A stretch of DNA of 64,000 bases from an uncultured Agathobacter sp. (GTDB lineage Bacteria; Bacillota; Clostridia; Lachnospirales; Lachnospiraceae): positions 6,222 through 70,221 of the forward strand of contig CAKRDT010000007.1 in assembly GCA_934316545.1 (NCBI GenBank), read 5' to 3'. A program made the translations under genes and the position numbers. Positions 63,951-64,000 of the stretch are shown here, in pieces. How positions within the stretch are numbered: position 1 is the stretch's first letter; the number at the start of each line of letters is the position of its first letter. The notes under the pieces are model-generated. The model worked only from the letters and a program-made list of their open reading frames with translations. It was not told the origin of the DNA and made no database searches.

Positions 63951-64000
63951 TTATACAAATTCATTCTGAACAAGCAGAATCTCCTGATCATGCTGTTTCC
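63951..64000 (-). CDS. Possible C-terminal end of a - strand gene (cut by window edge)
   Basis: An open - strand frame enters from the right edge and stops at TAA (63953-63951), giving 15 residues ending EILLVQNEFV. The GC-rich hairpin six bases further on would be a fitting terminator. Fifteen residues are too few to identify a product, and chance is not excluded. Confidence 0.3.
   Translation of the reverse strand, partial: KQHDQEILLVQNEFV

Overview
The window looks like chromosomal DNA of an anaerobic, low-to-mid GC Firmicute of the Lachnospiraceae type (Roseburia/Eubacterium/Butyrivibrio-like). The pointers are strong AGGAGG-type ribosome binding sites, a cdaA-cdaR-glmM operon, a spoIIA operon with sigF, T-box control of valS, secreted Ig-like and cell-wall-repeat proteins, and no outer-membrane genes. 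Species is not determinable from the sequence alone. The window is gene-dense, almost all on the + strand, with only the metallo-beta-lactamase-fold wall protein, one Rpn-type nuclease and perhaps a fragment at the right edge on the - strand.

Layout. 1-6.6 kb: end of a membrane-protein gene, an unknown membrane protein, then cdaA-cdaR-glmM (c-di-AMP synthesis and entry to cell-wall precursors), an HPr protein and a polyprenyl-phosphate sugar transferase, closed by a strong terminator. 6.8-30 kb: a surface-polymer locus. It has a GT2 glycosyltransferase, a tandem double LicD protein, a TagGH-like ABC exporter, a GT2-TagF fusion, a TarI/IspD-like cytidylyltransferase, a dehydrogenase, a pyruvyltransferase-family protein, a secreted beta-helix protein, a Pce-like secreted metallo-beta-lactamase protein with wall-binding repeats, two LCP ligases, an acyltransferase and two Ig-like-domain exoproteins, followed by phosphoglucomutase and glmS. 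Together these make nucleotide-activated precursors, assemble a phosphodiester polymer (teichoic-acid-like), export it, attach it to the wall and decorate it. 31.8-44.3 kb: HtrA protease, GtrA, carbamate kinase, PepF, luxS-pfs (SAH detoxification/AI-2), a PdaB-like deacetylase and a TetR / HD-GYP / BMP signalling operon. 44.4-48.6 kb: a tiny membrane protein and a large RND-family transporter. 48.6-52 kb: thiSGHE thiazole operon with a candidate HMP-PP (thiS-motif) riboswitch and a 330-bp foldback element wedged into its leader. 52.2-56.6 kb: Rpn nuclease and T-box-controlled valS. 56.8-60 kb: small protein, zinc-ribbon/TPR membrane protein, spoIIAA-spoIIAB-sigF. 60-63.5 kb: L-lactate dehydrogenase and an amino-acid ABC transporter.

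Most noteworthy: (i) the amino-acid-binding lipoprotein at 61268-62074 has its two lobes in swapped order, i.e. it reads as a circular permutant; (ii) a near-palindromic 330-bp element with perfect 48-bp terminal inverted repeats separates the putative HMP-PP riboswitch from thiS; (iii) an ECF-S-like/beta-propeller/HD-GYP sensor is translationally coupled to a BMP-family binding protein with no ABC transporter nearby; (iv) a double LicD enzyme and a Pce-like esterase lie in one polymer locus; (v) ThiS ends in Gly-Gly-Gly-Ala-Cys instead of Gly-Gly. All functional calls come from reading motifs in the translated sequence; no database search was run.
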